Source: Brugia malayi
Lineage: Eukaryota > Nematoda > Chromadorea > Rhabditida > Onchocercidae
Reading direction: 5' to 3'
DNA: 64,000 nt
Assembly: GCF_000002995.4 (NCBI RefSeq)
Contig: NW_025062479.1
Span: 16,984,721-17,048,720, forward strand
Shown: positions 38,301 to 52,135 of the stretch, piece after piece
Position numbering within the stretch: the stretch's first letter is position 1
Layout: each line of letters begins with the position of its first letter
Position numbers and translations under genes: made by a program
The notes under the pieces: generated by a model
What the model was told of the DNA's origin: nothing
The model's database searches: none
The model's input: only the letters and a program-made list of their open reading frames with translations

Positions 38301-40480
38301 CCTGGTGCTGACCATGGAGAAGCGAATAATTTGAGTACACCATCTGTTAAGCTTACTGCTTGCTTGATATAAGGAATCTGAACTGAAAATTTGCATTGAA
38401 GGTAGACAGTCACTATTTTAGATTAAGAAAATTGAAGTGTGACTAAGAAATCTCAAGGAAGAGCGTCATTCCGCATATACATGAATCATAGCAACTTATC
38501 AACTTACTTTGAACTTGAAATCTTCTTCAGCCAGTGAGAAATTGGTAAGAGCAAAATCATTCGGTGAATCATCATATGAATATGCATGAGTTGAGAAATC
38601 AGTACTTGCAATCGGCACTCTGCCAATCGTATATTGTATACCTCAAAATGTATATTCTATCTCGGTGGAATAAAAATGTAAGGCCAGCCTTCCTGGAAGT
38701 TATACAAATTTATTTATTATCATCTATACTAATGAATATTACCTGTCTTCCCAAAATAGGACTGCAACAGATGGTTTCGAGCTGACACACTCAACGAGTC
38801 GATATTAATACCGGCCGCATCAGTGAATGCTCCACCAAATCCAATTATTGTTTGGAACCGTATCTTACTATCAGTTCCCAAGCGAATGACTCCGGTTCCT
38901 ACAACTCATTTCTTGAAATCAAGAAAAAACCAAAAACCAAAAAATTACTATATATCTGTAAAATTTATTAAAACTAGGAAATATTTATAACTTTTATGAC
39001 TATGACATACAGTAATCCATAAATCAATTTTGTTTAATTATAAGATTATTTCATGAACCTATTTTAAAGCCATCATTTCGAAGGAAAAATAGAACATTTA
39101 ATTGTAACGAAGAATTATTAACACTATAAGGGATTTTTTACATGATCAATTCTAGCCACTAGCACAGATTTTGTCCTAAAAAATTAGCAAAAAATTCTTA
39201 AAATGTAATGTGTGAGAACATTCATAAGAGGCCAAATGTAATGTGAATATGATAGTAGAGTATATTTAATATTTTAAATATTGGATTCAATCCCGGATAA
39301 AGGAAAAATTTAATGCAATTTAGCTCTGATTGCACTAACTTTTGCACTCCGATATTATCAATGTCATTCAGTGATGTCTTCTTAAATGTAACAAATTCCA
39401 GTACCGTAATGGGAGTGATGATTACAAACTGAGAGATTCTTCAGTGACAGAAAACATCTGAATTTATGGTGATGAGGGAGGAAGTTATCAAGGCAAAGAT
39501 TATAAATACTGTATTTCACTTTGCAAGAGGAAAGTGAGTTAGGTGAGGAAATATATCTTATTGCATATATCCTATGAAATATAATTTACATCTTATTGCT
39601 ATTAGCGAATTTCATTTCCCACAATATATTATTACTTTCTCTCTTCAATAAAGGAATCAAAAAAATTCGAACTTATTGGCATGTGAAGCAATCACAGAAT
39701 TAAAATATTTCGAAGAGTAACTACTTCAGATCCATTCATTTTCTAAAATGACTGAGTGTGACATTAAGGACAGACAACGCCTCCTCTGTAAAATTTTTGA
39801 AGTGAAGTGTCACCATTTGTTTTTTTTCCGAATGAAGAGACAGTATATTCGAAACGCTTTCCGCGTTGGTTCGTTTTATAGATGACTGCCTGCAGCGATT
39901 TCAAGTTACCCACTTTTGGTACATCATCACAGTATGTCGCGTTGCATACACAAACTATATTTTCCTTGTTTCCATAATATCGGTGCCGGCATTTTCGGAC
40001 TTCTATACCTAGAATTTGAATGAACAGATTCCAGAATTACCAGCTTAAAGTTTTAGAAAAGATGAAAGAATGACTAAAAAGTAATGTGTACACTGACAAT
40101 GAGCATTTCCTGTGAAATCAGTTGATGTTATTTACTGACGTATGTAATTAATATCATTTTTATGCCGCCGTATAAACATTTACCTAAGTTCAACAGATAA
40201 ACAAATGAAAAAAATTCAAATAAAAACGGATCTTAACACCTGAATGTCCCCATCAATACATAATCCATAATCTGGTACAGAGAATCCAAATATTTCAATA
40301 TCATTAAAATATCGTTTTTCTATTTTTTCCCTGTATTAATTGCATCAAAGGCACATAACAGTAATAGCCAAATAATAGAATAAATTACTTACCGGAGTAC
40401 GTTTTACAGGGAAGCAGCAAAAACAAGCAAAGGACGAAAAGTGAAGCACTTCGAAAATTACAAACGAATGGTATATCCAT
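35308..40480 (-). CDS. gba: Lysosomal glucosylceramidase, GH30 (about 532 aa)
   Basis: It hydrolyses glucosylceramide to glucose and ceramide in the lysosome. Eleven exons: 40480-40393, about 40008-39815, 38898-38743, 38641-38508, 38377-38205, 38107-37982, 37192-37078, 36867-36736, 36614-36528, 36153-35990, 35536-35308. A signal peptide ([19 protein letters not shown]) starts the protein. [21 protein letters not shown] and [14 protein letters not shown] follow the human enzyme closely. The acid/base is Glu269 in TVQNEP and the nucleophile is Glu373 in FGTEACTG, split by an intron; their 104-residue spacing is close to human GBA1 (105). GWTDWNL and EFYKQPMFY are also conserved, and the C-terminal beta region ends in VIWNK. 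The length equals human GBA1. My hand count of exon 2 differs by one base between coordinates and codons, so that exon's edges are good to one base. The ATG follows directly after a GTTAG acceptor-like site. Confidence 0.96.
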
Positions 40481-42516
40481 CTAACGAGAGATTAGACTTG
40501 AAAGTAGGATTCCAGTGAATCAAATCACTGCACCGTCTCCGATGTAAGATCAGTTGCTGCCTGCTATTAATGCATCACATCATCAATTTCATTCTCTTGC
40601 AACAACTGTCTCCAACCCTTCTCTCCCCTTTGAACAGTTCCCAGGTCGCGCAAAGAACTCTTGAAAGATCGCAGAAACCCTGATTTCCCGTGGGAATTGA
40701 CCGTCCACTATTTCTAACCATACGTATGCCATCATACCACACCTGTTCATTTCTTTCTTCCATCCTCTCTTTTTCTTTTTATCTTAGAATTTTCACAAAC
40801 TATCAAAATTCATTATTATCTTTGTTACGCCGGTTTTATTACTTTGTTTAAAAGAACAATAAGTTACTTAACAAAAAGAATAACTACTTTATTTTAACTT
40901 ATTCAATTTCAAACTTTCCTGAGGATTAAAATTCTCAGATTCCGATAAAGATTTAAAAGAAATTTTATGGTGACCGTTAATCATTTCACGAAAGATTCGG
41001 CCTAAAATTTAGGCTTTTTTTTTTTTTTGCATAAATTTTATTTTTATGAAATTCTCTAATTCTATTCAATTTCTATTCAAGTTTTTCATCCTTCTTTTAT
41101 TGATTCAATATTACCATAATTTTGCGTTACTGAAAAAAAAAAAAACGAATAGGGTTTGAGGTAGAAGAATGGTTTTGAGTTAATACTTCAACAATTAAGC
41201 CAAGAAAATATAGAAAAAGAACCAACTTAACAATTAATTTAAACAGCAGTGAAATTACTTCAATTACCTAATAAATTGCTTCCTATCAAAAGAAATAATC
41301 TAAATATTGTCGTAAAAGCTGAGATAATAAAGGCAAACAGCAGATAATATTTAAAGCAGATTGACATGCATACTTCCGGAAATTTAGTTAAGGAATTTAA
41401 CCAAAATTGTAGATTGCAGCTGAAATCTAAGCGGGCAAGCAATCAAGAAGCGAAAGTATGGAAAACGAGTTGTAATGACTTTAACTCTTTATATATTGGA
41501 GAACGAGCACTGTGTTATAATGCTGTCGAAATGAAATATAACTTATCGACTCATTTTAAGATTCCCTCACAATTGGATTATAGCACCACTCAACAAAATC
41601 TTTATTTCAACTATTCCTTTGTACCAGTTAATACAGAAGGACTTTACCATCAACCTATTAACTTCAGATTCTGTTTCCGTTTATCTCTTCATTATTTTCC
41701 TCCTTATCATCACTAGGCGCTTCCTGTGCCCTTTTTTAATGTTTTGCATCTAATTTCATCTTTATAGTTTCCTAGATTGTAGGGATGGCTAAGTGATCCG
41801 ATTTAGCAACTGGGTGCGCTTTTCCTTTCCAAAAAGATTTAATGTGAGACTTTTGAAATTCTGGCGGGTTGTCTTCTTTAATGATTGATTTAAAAGTGTT
41901 TCAACGGCAGAAAGGTACGCTGAGCACATAAGTTTTACTCAGGCTGAATTCGTTTCACTTTGACTGTGTTCTTGTTTGAGTAAAGCTACCTGTCCCTCGT
42001 ATCTCATCATCTTATCCTCATCGAATGAAACATCAGACGAATCGAGCACTCATTCCTGACATCTAGAAACGATGCAATCAAAGTCACCATGATACAATGA
42101 TGTCTCGGGAAGAATTCTATCCCTCTGTAAACACTGCACTATCCAGAAAGACGAAAGATCGTTATCACTTTAATAGTTGGGATGTTATTGCCGAAGAGAG
42201 ATGAAAGATCGATAGGGACAAGCAAAGTAGTAGTGAGTGTATCTGCAATAAATAGTGGAAGAAATTAGGGTTAGAATGGGAAATAAGTGCTTTGTGATAG
42301 TTTGAGGTGAAGAGGGATGCGGTTTCTTCTTTCACTTAGATTTATTTTTTAAATAAATTCATTTAATTCCTTTGATTAGATACTCAAAATTTAAACTGTT
42401 TAAAACTTGGCTCTTTCTTGAATTTCAAAATTTGGTTGTTTTTTGGTATCTTTCTCATTCATGCATTAGATCCTTCCCAGAACTTTACCAAATAACTTGC
42501 AGATTCCAGAGATTGA
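40481..42516. other. Divergent promoter region of gba and second Sec14-like gene
   Basis: Head-to-head interval. It holds a poly-T run near 41012 and an unspliced 116-codon plus-strand frame at 41366-41716 that I cannot support as a gene. Control sequences for both flanking genes should lie here. Confidence 0.45.
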
Positions 42517-44872
42517 ATGTGTCAGGACACACCGTTATCCTGTGAAGAAAAATTGGGCGATATCGAACAGTTTCGGAAACGTATGGCACCAATCTTAGAT
42601 AAATATCCATCTTACAACACGCTGTTTACACTGGATCGATGGCTTCGTTCATACGATAATGATATAGGTCAGTACTTACTATTAAGTAATCTGTAATCTG
42701 CAACTGTTTTGTCTTCTGGTTTTTCACTCGACTAGAGTTAGAAATTATAATTTTGTGTAAGATAGATAGTAAATACAGAAGATCTTTAGGTTTAATTGGA
42801 TACACACTACAGCTAACAGATAAGCAGAAATTTTTTCCATTCTAAAATTTAATGCGCAAATGCTGCCAGTTAGCCGAATTAATTTGCAGAAGAAGCAGCT
42901 AAACGAATGACACGAGCTTTGAAAAATCTCTATGCTCTTGATGCATGCAGAGAGTACGACAGTGTAGAATCATTGAATGATTTCTTACATTCGATAAGTC
43001 GAGCTGCTGAATATTTTCCAGGTTAAAATTGATTTGGCTGAGTAGGACGAGTTCACTTCAATTTCCATGCGACGTATTAAAATCTAATATTTTCCAGCTT
43101 GATACGTTTTTAATTCTTTTATATAAACGAAATATATTGATAGCTGTAATGGTAAGCGATTTGCTGGCTTTTTAGTGATTTAAGTCACATTTACAAATTC
43201 TATAAGTTCCTTCTTTACGCCTAACTTAGAGGTAGAATTGTTATGAAAAATGTAATAATAAACAGTAGTCCACTTTTCAGGTGGCATTATGGGTCCTGAT
43301 AAGCACGGAAATCTTATTCTCGTACAACCGATGGGTCGTGCTCGGCCAAGAACATTGATGCGTTTGGGACGTGTGTCTGATCTTTATAAAGCATCAGTTT
43401 TGGAAACAGAAGCTTGCATGTATTTTTTGAGGTACATGATTTTTATTATTTGTTTAGTTTTTGTTAAGCTGTCTTTCAGAAGAATGAATAAAATAAAATT
43501 AATGAGGCACAAAGAATGGTTTATATTTGGTAGCATAGGTCTATCTTGATCGCAGTTAGTGGTATGGAGTTACCTTTTCTCGATATTTATTGGAAAATAT
43601 CAGACAAAGTTTATTCTAAATTTTTATTTCCTAAATCAACTCCTGTGTTTTCACAGAAAAGAGGAAGCTATTAGAGGACATCAGCTCAGTATTATTTTCA
43701 TTTTGGATCTCGCTGATTTATCTCTGGAAGCAATTTATATGCCTGCTGTGAAAGCATACATAAACGTTTTGAATGTGTTACAGGTTTATTTGTATTTTAT
43801 TTACTAAAATTTCAGCATTTTTTTTTTCTGTTTGATTAACAAATCAGATTATGAAATCATATGTCGTTACATCTCGACAATCAGTTAAATTGCTTTTCTG
43901 CTGATATAAATTGGGAAGAAAATTGGAAAAATACTGTCGGTTCTGATTATTATTTATTAAGGTTTATGCAGTTTGAACTTCTAATTTTTTATTTTTTTTC
44001 ACAATTCAACTGCGATATATTTTCCAAAACATTTTGCACTGTCTTCTGTATCGATTACGATGAGTAAGGTGCTCAGTAGAATTCATACTTTCTGTTAAAA
44101 TATTTGCCCGTGATTTTTTCCTTTAGCTTATGTTCTTCGCATCATTTTAAGATTTTATCACTCAGCATGAAATTTTTATAACATGAAAAGAAAATTCTTC
44201 ACCGTTTCAGTATTTATTCCCAAATTCGATCAAAAAGGTATACGTGATCAATTCTCCTTCTATGATCAATGTTCTTTTCAATATGGTAAAACGAGTGCTT
44301 TCCAAAGTAAGATAAATTAAAGTGGGAAATTTTTTGAAAATATTTCACATAAAGGCTTTAAATTGATGAATAATAGACGAATTAGTCGAATATTACTATT
44401 TTGCTGTCATAATTTATTGAGGTGCATAACTTTTTTTGATTCATTTATTTTCCTGAAAAAATTCTTTTCTCAGAAATTTGACAAAATTTCTACAGATTAG
44501 AGATAAATTAATAATCTTTTATTCAGAGAATGATTGAAAATGTGGAATTTATTGGCAGTGATTGGAAGCAGCGGCTAAGGGATGAGCTAGGTGAAGAAAA
44601 TATTTTTCAATATTGGGGTGGCACGAAAGAAGCTTCAAAAGAAACGGGTACAATACGCATGGGTGGCGAAGTACCTGCTCATTTGAGGTGATTTTGTTTT
44701 TCATTTCATCTTTGGTAAATGATAAGTTGTATCGTTATATTGTTATAGATGTTGATGATGCTTTTGTACGCAATACTAAAATTCTCCAAAGTGATGATCT
44801 TCATTCGCTTGTTTCTTTAGGGATAAAAATCTAAATTCCAGATCTTCAAAAAAAAAAAAATTATCAAAAGAC

Positions 44873-44905
<33 letters not shown>

Positions 44906-45665
44906 CTTGGAGCTATTCTTATAGTGAGTTTTTAAATGAAACGCTCTGACGCTAGTATTGTGGAATTCTGGAACTTATAAGCTGTGCTGTGGTTTGGTTA
45001 GTTTCAACAGCAAAAACTCTATTACTTTCGAAAGTTAATTTGCAGGGAAGAAATTTTAAAAACACTGAAGTTTATTCCTGATGACCAATTAATAAAAACA
45101 ACGATTCCAGCCAACGGGAGGCTGGAGGTTCCAGTTCATGTTCTGCAGTCAAATTCATTATTGCAATGGTATTTCATTCTAAATTCTGGGGACATTGACT
45201 TCAGAATTACATATGGTGAGGAAGAGGAGGAGGTGTGTATTATTATAACTTTCTATAAAGTTTATTGTCTTATCTTTCTTTTCGGAAATTTATTTCCAAT
45301 AATTTTTTTTTGCACTCTTGATTCATAATGAAAAAGACAAATATATTTCTCTGAATTGAATTTCTATTTCTTTATTATACGTTATCGTTCAGCTTTTGTT
45401 AAATCATCATCCATCAATGAGGAGACCAAAATTAGCAAAATCAGAAATTTAGAAAAGGCAGCCTTTTTTTATAAACTTTCTAGTTGATTAAGAATTTCTA
45501 TTAATTTCTCAGATCTGGCCGCGTTTCCGTCTATCAACCGAATTTGTCCCGGAATATGGTGAATTGCTGTGCCATCAGAAAGGGACTTACATTCTTCATT
45601 TCTATAGCGCGGCAAAATTATTTAATAAAATACTTGCATATAATATTTCGGTAAAGGGTCCGTAA
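42517..45665 (+). CDS. Sec14-like protein, CRAL-TRIO plus GOLD, copy 2 (385 aa)
   Basis: Paralogue of the gene at 32052-34883 with the same role class (lipid binding and transfer). Eight exons: 42517-42667, 42890-43021, 43281-43431, 43657-43783, 44211-44306, 44527-44687, 45046-45232, 45513-45665. The seven intron phases (1,1,2,0,0,2,0) equal those of copy 1, and exons 3 and 5 have exactly the same lengths (151 and 96). Motifs: DKYPSYNTLFTLDRWLRSYD, GGIMGPDKHGN, LSIIFILDLADLS, KKVYVINSPS, FIGSDWKQRL, GGEVPAHL. The GOLD part has WYFILNSGDIDFRITYGEEE and IWPRFRLSTEFVPEYGEL. An acidic run (EEEEE) precedes the last intron. The start is the first ATG, 7 bases after a TTCCAG site. The central lipid-facing residues differ from copy 1, so ligands may differ. 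Confidence 0.94.
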
Positions 45666-48500
45666 AATCCACTAAAGAAAACTCTTACTAGTAGTTCAAA
45701 GATCATGGCATTCTATAAGTTGTTGTTAGGTCAAAGGCTTGTATCGAAGGCTAAGAAGAAAGAGTTTTTGAGATTTATATGGGATATTTTCTAATGTCTC
45801 ATATAAGCATTAAATTTCTTTCTAGTTCTTGGATTTTTAAGACGTTTTGTAGACAAGTGAAATTCTCAAAACGTTTATTCTTGAACTGTCTTTATAATCT
45901 TTACATTTTCGCTGCTTGAATATATTTGAGACCATATATGTAGATTATTCTGTAATTTATGTATTGTTTTGTTATATTGTTTCGACGTTTTCAGTTTTAA
46001 TTGTTGGTGTTTCTTTCAGATGTTGTATTTAGGCAAGTATCTTACCCTAAAATAAGCTAGGAAGGGTAGAGATGAAACGAAATCGAAGCAGTTGGATGTT
46101 TTGACATAAACTTTTAACCATATTTTCAGTGTTGTTAACTCAGAAGGCAAATATCACTGTTTAGGTGAAGTGATGAACTTTTTTTGCCTACTAATATTGT
46201 GGATATTCCTTTCGGCAGGTATTCAAGGCCTAATCGATGTGAGCTATAAAAAAAATGTAACAAGCAATCCTATCTTAAATGAGTGGTGTACCACATTTCG
46301 TGTTTGACAAAATTTGTAGTGTTTATTTCAAGCTTGCAACTTGATGTAGTTGTAATGAGTAAGGAAATGATTGATCCAAAATATGTATTTAAGGGATAAT
46401 GTATTTAATGAATGAAGAGCACACATTGAAGGACGGAAGAAGTGTCATTCCGTGAAATTCATATGTCTTTCTACATTTCTATAGCATTATAAGATTTCTC
46501 GGTGGATAAGTTAGTTTCCACTTACGTTGTATTGTTAGATTCACTACCGCGTGCCGTTATTATCGCTCTGAAAAGACACGTTCTAGATTCCGACTAGAAA
46601 TATACCATAGCTCAAATTTCTTCAATAGCTTTTTCGATTATAAACATCCCATGCTGCTGAACTCTTTCAAATTCCCGGTGTTTTGAAATTCTTGCGAAAA
46701 TCCCTTGATTAGTTGTAGATTTTGAGAATAGAATTGAACACAGAATAATAGGTTTGTTGAAGGTTGGAATCAAATTCAGTTTCATCTTTTTTTAACATTC
46801 TGCGAATTCAAAATAGATTGTATATTAACAAATGCATGATATTTTCCTGTGGTGTTCGTGTTTATGTAGAACTGTTGGTCCCTCGCATATCACACTTCTT
46901 TTTTCTTCATCCCAGATCTCTTAAATTTATTTATGTGTCAAATAAGTTAAAACTTTCATCACAATAATAAATATTATGATTGTTGATCATTAATGAACCA
47001 ACCACAGAAGGACATAGCCTATCATGGAATCTAATCTCTTTAATCATCCGGTCATTACCGTTATAAGTCTAAAAATTGCTCACTGCAAGGTTATTTTCTG
47101 AGAATTTCGCGCGTTAATCCTTAAAATTTTTATTTTAGCTAAAATTTCATCCAAAATTTTGGATAAAAATTCATCCTGCATGCAATTTTTTCTTATTTCT
47201 ATGCATCCAGTAAAGATTCTCCGAATAGAAAAAGAATAGAAAAACTCCAAATAATTCAGTACACGAGTGGAGATTACGTGTCACATGTATACCTTAGTAG
47301 GATGTAAATAATAGACGAGAAGTGATTCTTATATATTTTGCAAAAAAGATCGAAAAGGACATTCAATTAGATTGCTGTCACTTTTTTTTCATGGCATTGT
47401 TATTTTATTTATAAAATAACAATGCCATGTTGTTGACATGATTTGATTTGTACTTTAACGTGGTCTGTAAATATCGCCCACCCATATAATTTGCAAAAGT
47501 AAACTGGAATTTTCTGCTTGGTGATGAAATACATTTGCACAACAAAGTAATGCACAGTTTTCACATTGTGGAAATCTATGTATTTCCATGTTTATAAAAT
47601 AAAATTTGTCCGTTTATAAAAATGCTATAATTCTTAATTTCAGCTTTATAATACTGCTTTATTTTTTTTCTTTTTCATTCCTTCAATCTTTTGTTTAATT
47701 TGTAATTTAGTTGAAATTTCTTAATATTTAAATATCTCGTTTTTTCTTTTCTGTTAAATTACACACAGACAAAAAAAAAAAAAAAAAATAGACTGATCTA
47801 ATGCATATATTGATTGTACTCAATTCATAGCTTGGAAATTCACGACATAGTAGATTCTGTTTGTTATGGTTCAGTGGAAAATTTTACAGTGTTAAGTAAT
47901 ATTAGGATGACATTTTTTTCTTGTTGCATTGGGCATTATTTAATTTTTGTGTTAGCGGGCATATGGATTAGATGAGTGGTAAGTAGTTTAATTTTTGTAA
48001 ACAATAATTTTTGGTGAGAATGCAGTTAGCTTAAAAAATCTTGTTCTCGCGGAATTTAGATTTCATTACTTCGGCAAGTTTAGTGGTGATGATGTAATAC
48101 GTAGCACTGTTCGTTGATTAGTGATGGTAAACATAGCTGTTCCAGAAAAGATCGATTGTGCCAAATGCAATCGATCATTCTTCTTCGCTTCACGTTACTT
48201 TTTATTCTAGTTTTTTCACTAAGCGTTCGTTAAATAGGTGTTCCAATTCCAATATCGTGAATTGCCGTTAATTTTGTAAATTCTTCTTATCTTTACCTTC
48301 ATATATTTTCAAAATTAATGTGTCAAGACTTCAAAGATACTTTAAACTTTCGGTTTTAAATTCCTCTCCTTTTCTTAGCAAAATAAGCGTTAATAAAGCC
48401 AAGAATCCTTTGATGCACTTATAATATGAACTTACGAACAGAGGAAGATAAATGTTTAAAGCTCGCTTAATCATTCATTTAAATCCTCTTTTCAGAATCA
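45666..48500. other. Spacer with a strong hairpin
   Basis: About 2.8 kb of AT-rich DNA between Sec14-like copy 2 and the F-box gene. The only feature I can support is the perfect inverted repeat at 47390-47429. A 67-codon frame at 46764-46967 has no splice context. Confidence 0.45.
47390..47429. repeat. Perfect 18-bp inverted repeat with 4-base loop
   Basis: Arms starting CATGGCATTGTTATTTTA pair perfectly with their reverse complement across a TTTA loop. The stem is longer than chance would readily give, but shorter than a microRNA precursor. It could be a small mobile-element relic, a cruciform or a recent snap-back duplication. Confidence 0.9.
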
Positions 48501-51500
48501 ATGGATGACGTATGGCGACACGTTTTTCATTATTTTACTACGCTTGAACGGATTCGTTATGAGCGTGTATCAACAGGATGGATGAAACTTTTACGGGAAT
48601 ACTGGAAACAGCTAAATGAAGTGGACACAAACAAATTGTGCACTGATGTATGCTTGAATCATTGGTCCGATTGTGTTCGAGCTGTGTTAGGTATTTTATA
48701 TCTCATGTGCTTTCTATAATGATCGAAAATATTGAAAAGTTTTTAGCGATGTTGATTGATTGAATTCTTGTGATTCCAGAGACTATTTTCACAGTGCAGG
48801 TTGTTTACAGTTAAAATATTGCAGTACGATGTTCACCTCACCTAGCATCATTCAGTTTCGGTCACGATAGTCAGAAAACTTGCGATCGGAGCACGAAGAA
48901 GCAATTGCATTCCGATGTGCTTGTCAAACTTACACAGAAAGCTCCTTCACTCAGATCATTTCATGTTGACAAGTAAGCCAACCATTTCGCATGTTTCCAT
49001 TTCTCTTAATAGTTTGCTATTGCAAAATTCAATCAGTTTCTTGTTTTCTTATAATTATCAATGAATCTTTGTTACTATCAGAAATTTGGAAAAATGTGGC
49101 GAGCAGTGTAAAGTAATTTCATTTTCTTAATTCTTTCAATTAAAAATTGATGTTTTGTTATGCTTAACTATTTTAATATGTGAAGTTTCTTCGGTGAAAG
49201 TCTTTCAATGGTACTTTTGCCTTATTAAATTGATTTTAAATAATGCTTCTCAGAACAACAAGGGATAACTGATATAAAGAAGCATAGGTTTGAAGCATGA
49301 TTTTTATTATTAATTGTATCTTTTATTCAAGATAGATTTCAATTCTTTAAGTACCATCATTTTCAGTTGCTTTCTTTCCAGTGATTCTATGGATCTATTG
49401 CAAAAATTACCGTCTACGCTTAAGGTGAGAAATTACCACACCTGTGCTTAGGGAGTTTTCTCAGTGATATGTGTACTAAACGAATTGTCTATGCTTTACA
49501 GGTGTTCCGTCTAGAATGTTGTATAATTGACTGTAGTGATCCGCATTTTGCCAATTCATGTTTTCTATCGCTGCTCGATAATTGTTCAACATTGGATGAA
49601 TTTGTCATTACGGTTTGTCCAACTAGTATTTTTAGATTAACAATTTCTTTCCTCTTAAAGATATGGTTGAACAATCAATAAATATGCCGTACAAGATTCC
49701 TGAACTTTTCTCTCAGAATCTAATATGCTGTAGTGATAGTTGCAGTTACAAAACAAAGAGACAGAATACAATAAATAAATGAATTGGAGATATGTGATTT
49801 TTATAACTAAATAATATTGATGAATATTATTAATTTGCAGATTAATTTTTCCAAACATTTGGTCTTTATAGCTTTTCACTAACTTTTTCGTCATCAAAAA
49901 AGGAAAATCAATTTCTAGCAATGCTGTCATTGAATAATTTGTCTTTGAAACAATGATCCTAATCATATTACGGTCCAATATATAGATAAATACAGCTGTA
50001 GTTCAGTTTGCACTGAACAGGAACTAATTTGTGCATGTTAAAAACTTTATTGAATTAGTGATGGGACATCAAACTGGAAAAGAGTTCCTTCATTAACAAA
50101 AGGAATTCATGCGAAAAAACTGCATTCTTTTCTAAGAGAAAGTGATGTTAAATGCTTACTTTGATGCTCAGAAAGTGCTATATGGAAAGAATGCTTTGCT
50201 TCTCTAATAAGTTTATTGCGTTCAAGAACTAAGGAACATATTAAGAGAGTTTATTGGAATATCACTCCATAATTTATTTTTATGGCTTCATGTAGTTCTC
50301 AATTTCAAAGGTAAATTAGAGGCCATTTTTAGTTGATGATATCTGTGATTCAATTATTTATAAACATATTATACTTTAGCGTTTATTACCTCATTTTTTT
50401 CATAATGTTAAGGTTTGCTGCATAAAGAATACTGAACGGTTGTTGTTAACATGCTGAAATGTTTTCGAAGTATTAGACTTGAAGTCACATCGTGGTTCAG
50501 TTGGAACCTACATAATTGTTGGTTCATTTATTTTAACGTTTACCTTAGCTCTACCAATTTTTGTTCTAGTTTCAAATTTTAGGGTCATGATTCATGTTAC
50601 GGTTATTTGTACATCGATGATGACTTCATGGAACATATACCGTCAACAGTGTCTATTCTATGCATATCTGCCGGTGAAGCGCTTAAAATTAGGAATGCTA
50701 ATTTTGTTTCCAAATTTAAAAAGTAAATCGGTTAAAATAAAATATATCTAATTACTCCTATTAGAGCTCGTATGTTACTCCACATACTTTTTAGCAAAAT
50801 CAAATTTCAAAATGAGGTGTTGTTCAAGCATTGTTACAAATGATGCAATGATTTTTGTGGCATTGTTTTTTTACACCTAATGAGTCATTTGTAGCACTGT
50901 TTTATAATTCAGTTAGGTATAACATTAATATTCAGATTTTTTCCAGACTACGCTTATTTGATGCCCAGTATTCATTTTTGAGCCTCAGTACACTCCAGGA
51001 TCTAGTATATAATGCACCCAATTTATTATATCTCGATTTATCCAATTCTCCGTTTATAACAGATTTCTCACCAATTGGAAAATTATCAGAGCTTAAGTAT
51101 GACTAACTACCATTTCCTAATTTTAATTCAGAAGCAAATATAACTTTTTTTTTATTAAGTTTTTAAGCAAATTATTTTCTAAAAACTACCGAGATTGTTG
51201 TAGCCTTCACGTTCTTTACTTAAACCTTTTCATCTCATATTTCATCTTATAATTTTGTTTTCATTTTTGTCTTTATATCTTAGATGAGATGCTTACCCGT
51301 TATCTTTATCACACTAATTACAGAAGCTTGCTATTAAATGGCAATTGCATTTATTTAAAAAGTGTGCAGTTGAATGCTATAATCAAAGGTTGTATATCAC
51401 TGGAAGTATTGTCACTGGAAAGATGCTCCAAACTAAGGTTTGACATTTTCTAATTACTTATAGATGTCTGATGAATTGTGATTCCGATTTTAGCGCATAA

Positions 51501-52135
51501 GCTTTATTCTAAAGTGTAAATAATGTTACATTTATTAAGCAACGAAGACTTGAAGATAATCAGTAAATGTTCAACCTTGAAGGAGTTACATTTATCTGGT
51601 ACAACTATGACAGACGACACTCTGACTTGTATTGCTTTTGGTATTCCGTTACTGGAGGTATTGGATATCAGTTACTGCAAATCAGTTAGTCATTTATGAA
51701 GTGTAAAAAAGCAAAAATTGATTGAAGAGAGGAATTTAAGGTTGTAGGGGATTAACTGTTGGTTAGCTGCATACGACTAAATCATTTAAATGTGGATGAC
51801 GTAAAATGTCAAGTCTATACAGAAAATACTCTTTAATAAAAATGTTTTTATTTAGTAAGATTTAATTTTTATCCAACTCCATGTTCAATCGAAATTTGAA
51901 TAAATTTATGTTTTGTTTCGAATGACTTATATTTCATCGAAGGTATTTTTAGTTGACATCAAAAGGACTGAAAAGCTTGACTATGTTACAAAAACTAGAT
52001 CATCTTTGCACTAATGGAATCTATGATTTCGATGATAATTTGGTAAATTTGATCCGTAATTGCCGACCTCACTGCATCATAGAAGCGTTTCATTGTCGAT
52101 ATTCGATGAGTACCAGCGAATTGTTTCAGATGTAA
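48501..52135 (+). CDS. F-box and leucine-rich-repeat protein (407 aa)
   Basis: Probably a substrate-recognition subunit of an SCF ubiquitin ligase: the F-box would bind SKP1 and the repeats would bind the target. Nine exons: 48501-48690, 48825-48972, 49382-49424, 49502-49612, 50583-50722, 50947-51096, 51324-51437, 51540-51684, 51953-52135. The F-box lies at residues 1-45 (DDVWRHVFHYFTTLERIRYE, then VSTGWMKLL). Leucine-rich repeats of the cysteine-containing (FBXL) kind follow: LLYLDLSNSPFITD, LEVLSLERCSKL, LKELHLSGTTMTDDTL, LEVLDISYCKSV. The C-terminus ends CRYSMSTSELFQM. The start lies 5 bases after a TTTTCAG site. I cannot assign it to a named FBXL orthologue. The exon at 50583 was found by frame matching and is slightly less certain than the rest. 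Confidence 0.88.

Noticed and set aside
41366..41716. 116-codon plus-strand open frame
   Set aside because: No family, no splice sites in phase, unremarkable composition, and it lies in the promoter interval of gba.
43861..44067. Open frame in an intron of Sec14 copy 2 with a SDYYLLRF stretch
   Set aside because: It faintly recalls the LLRW motif of the family's first exon, but including it would break the phase shared with copy 1; probably chance.
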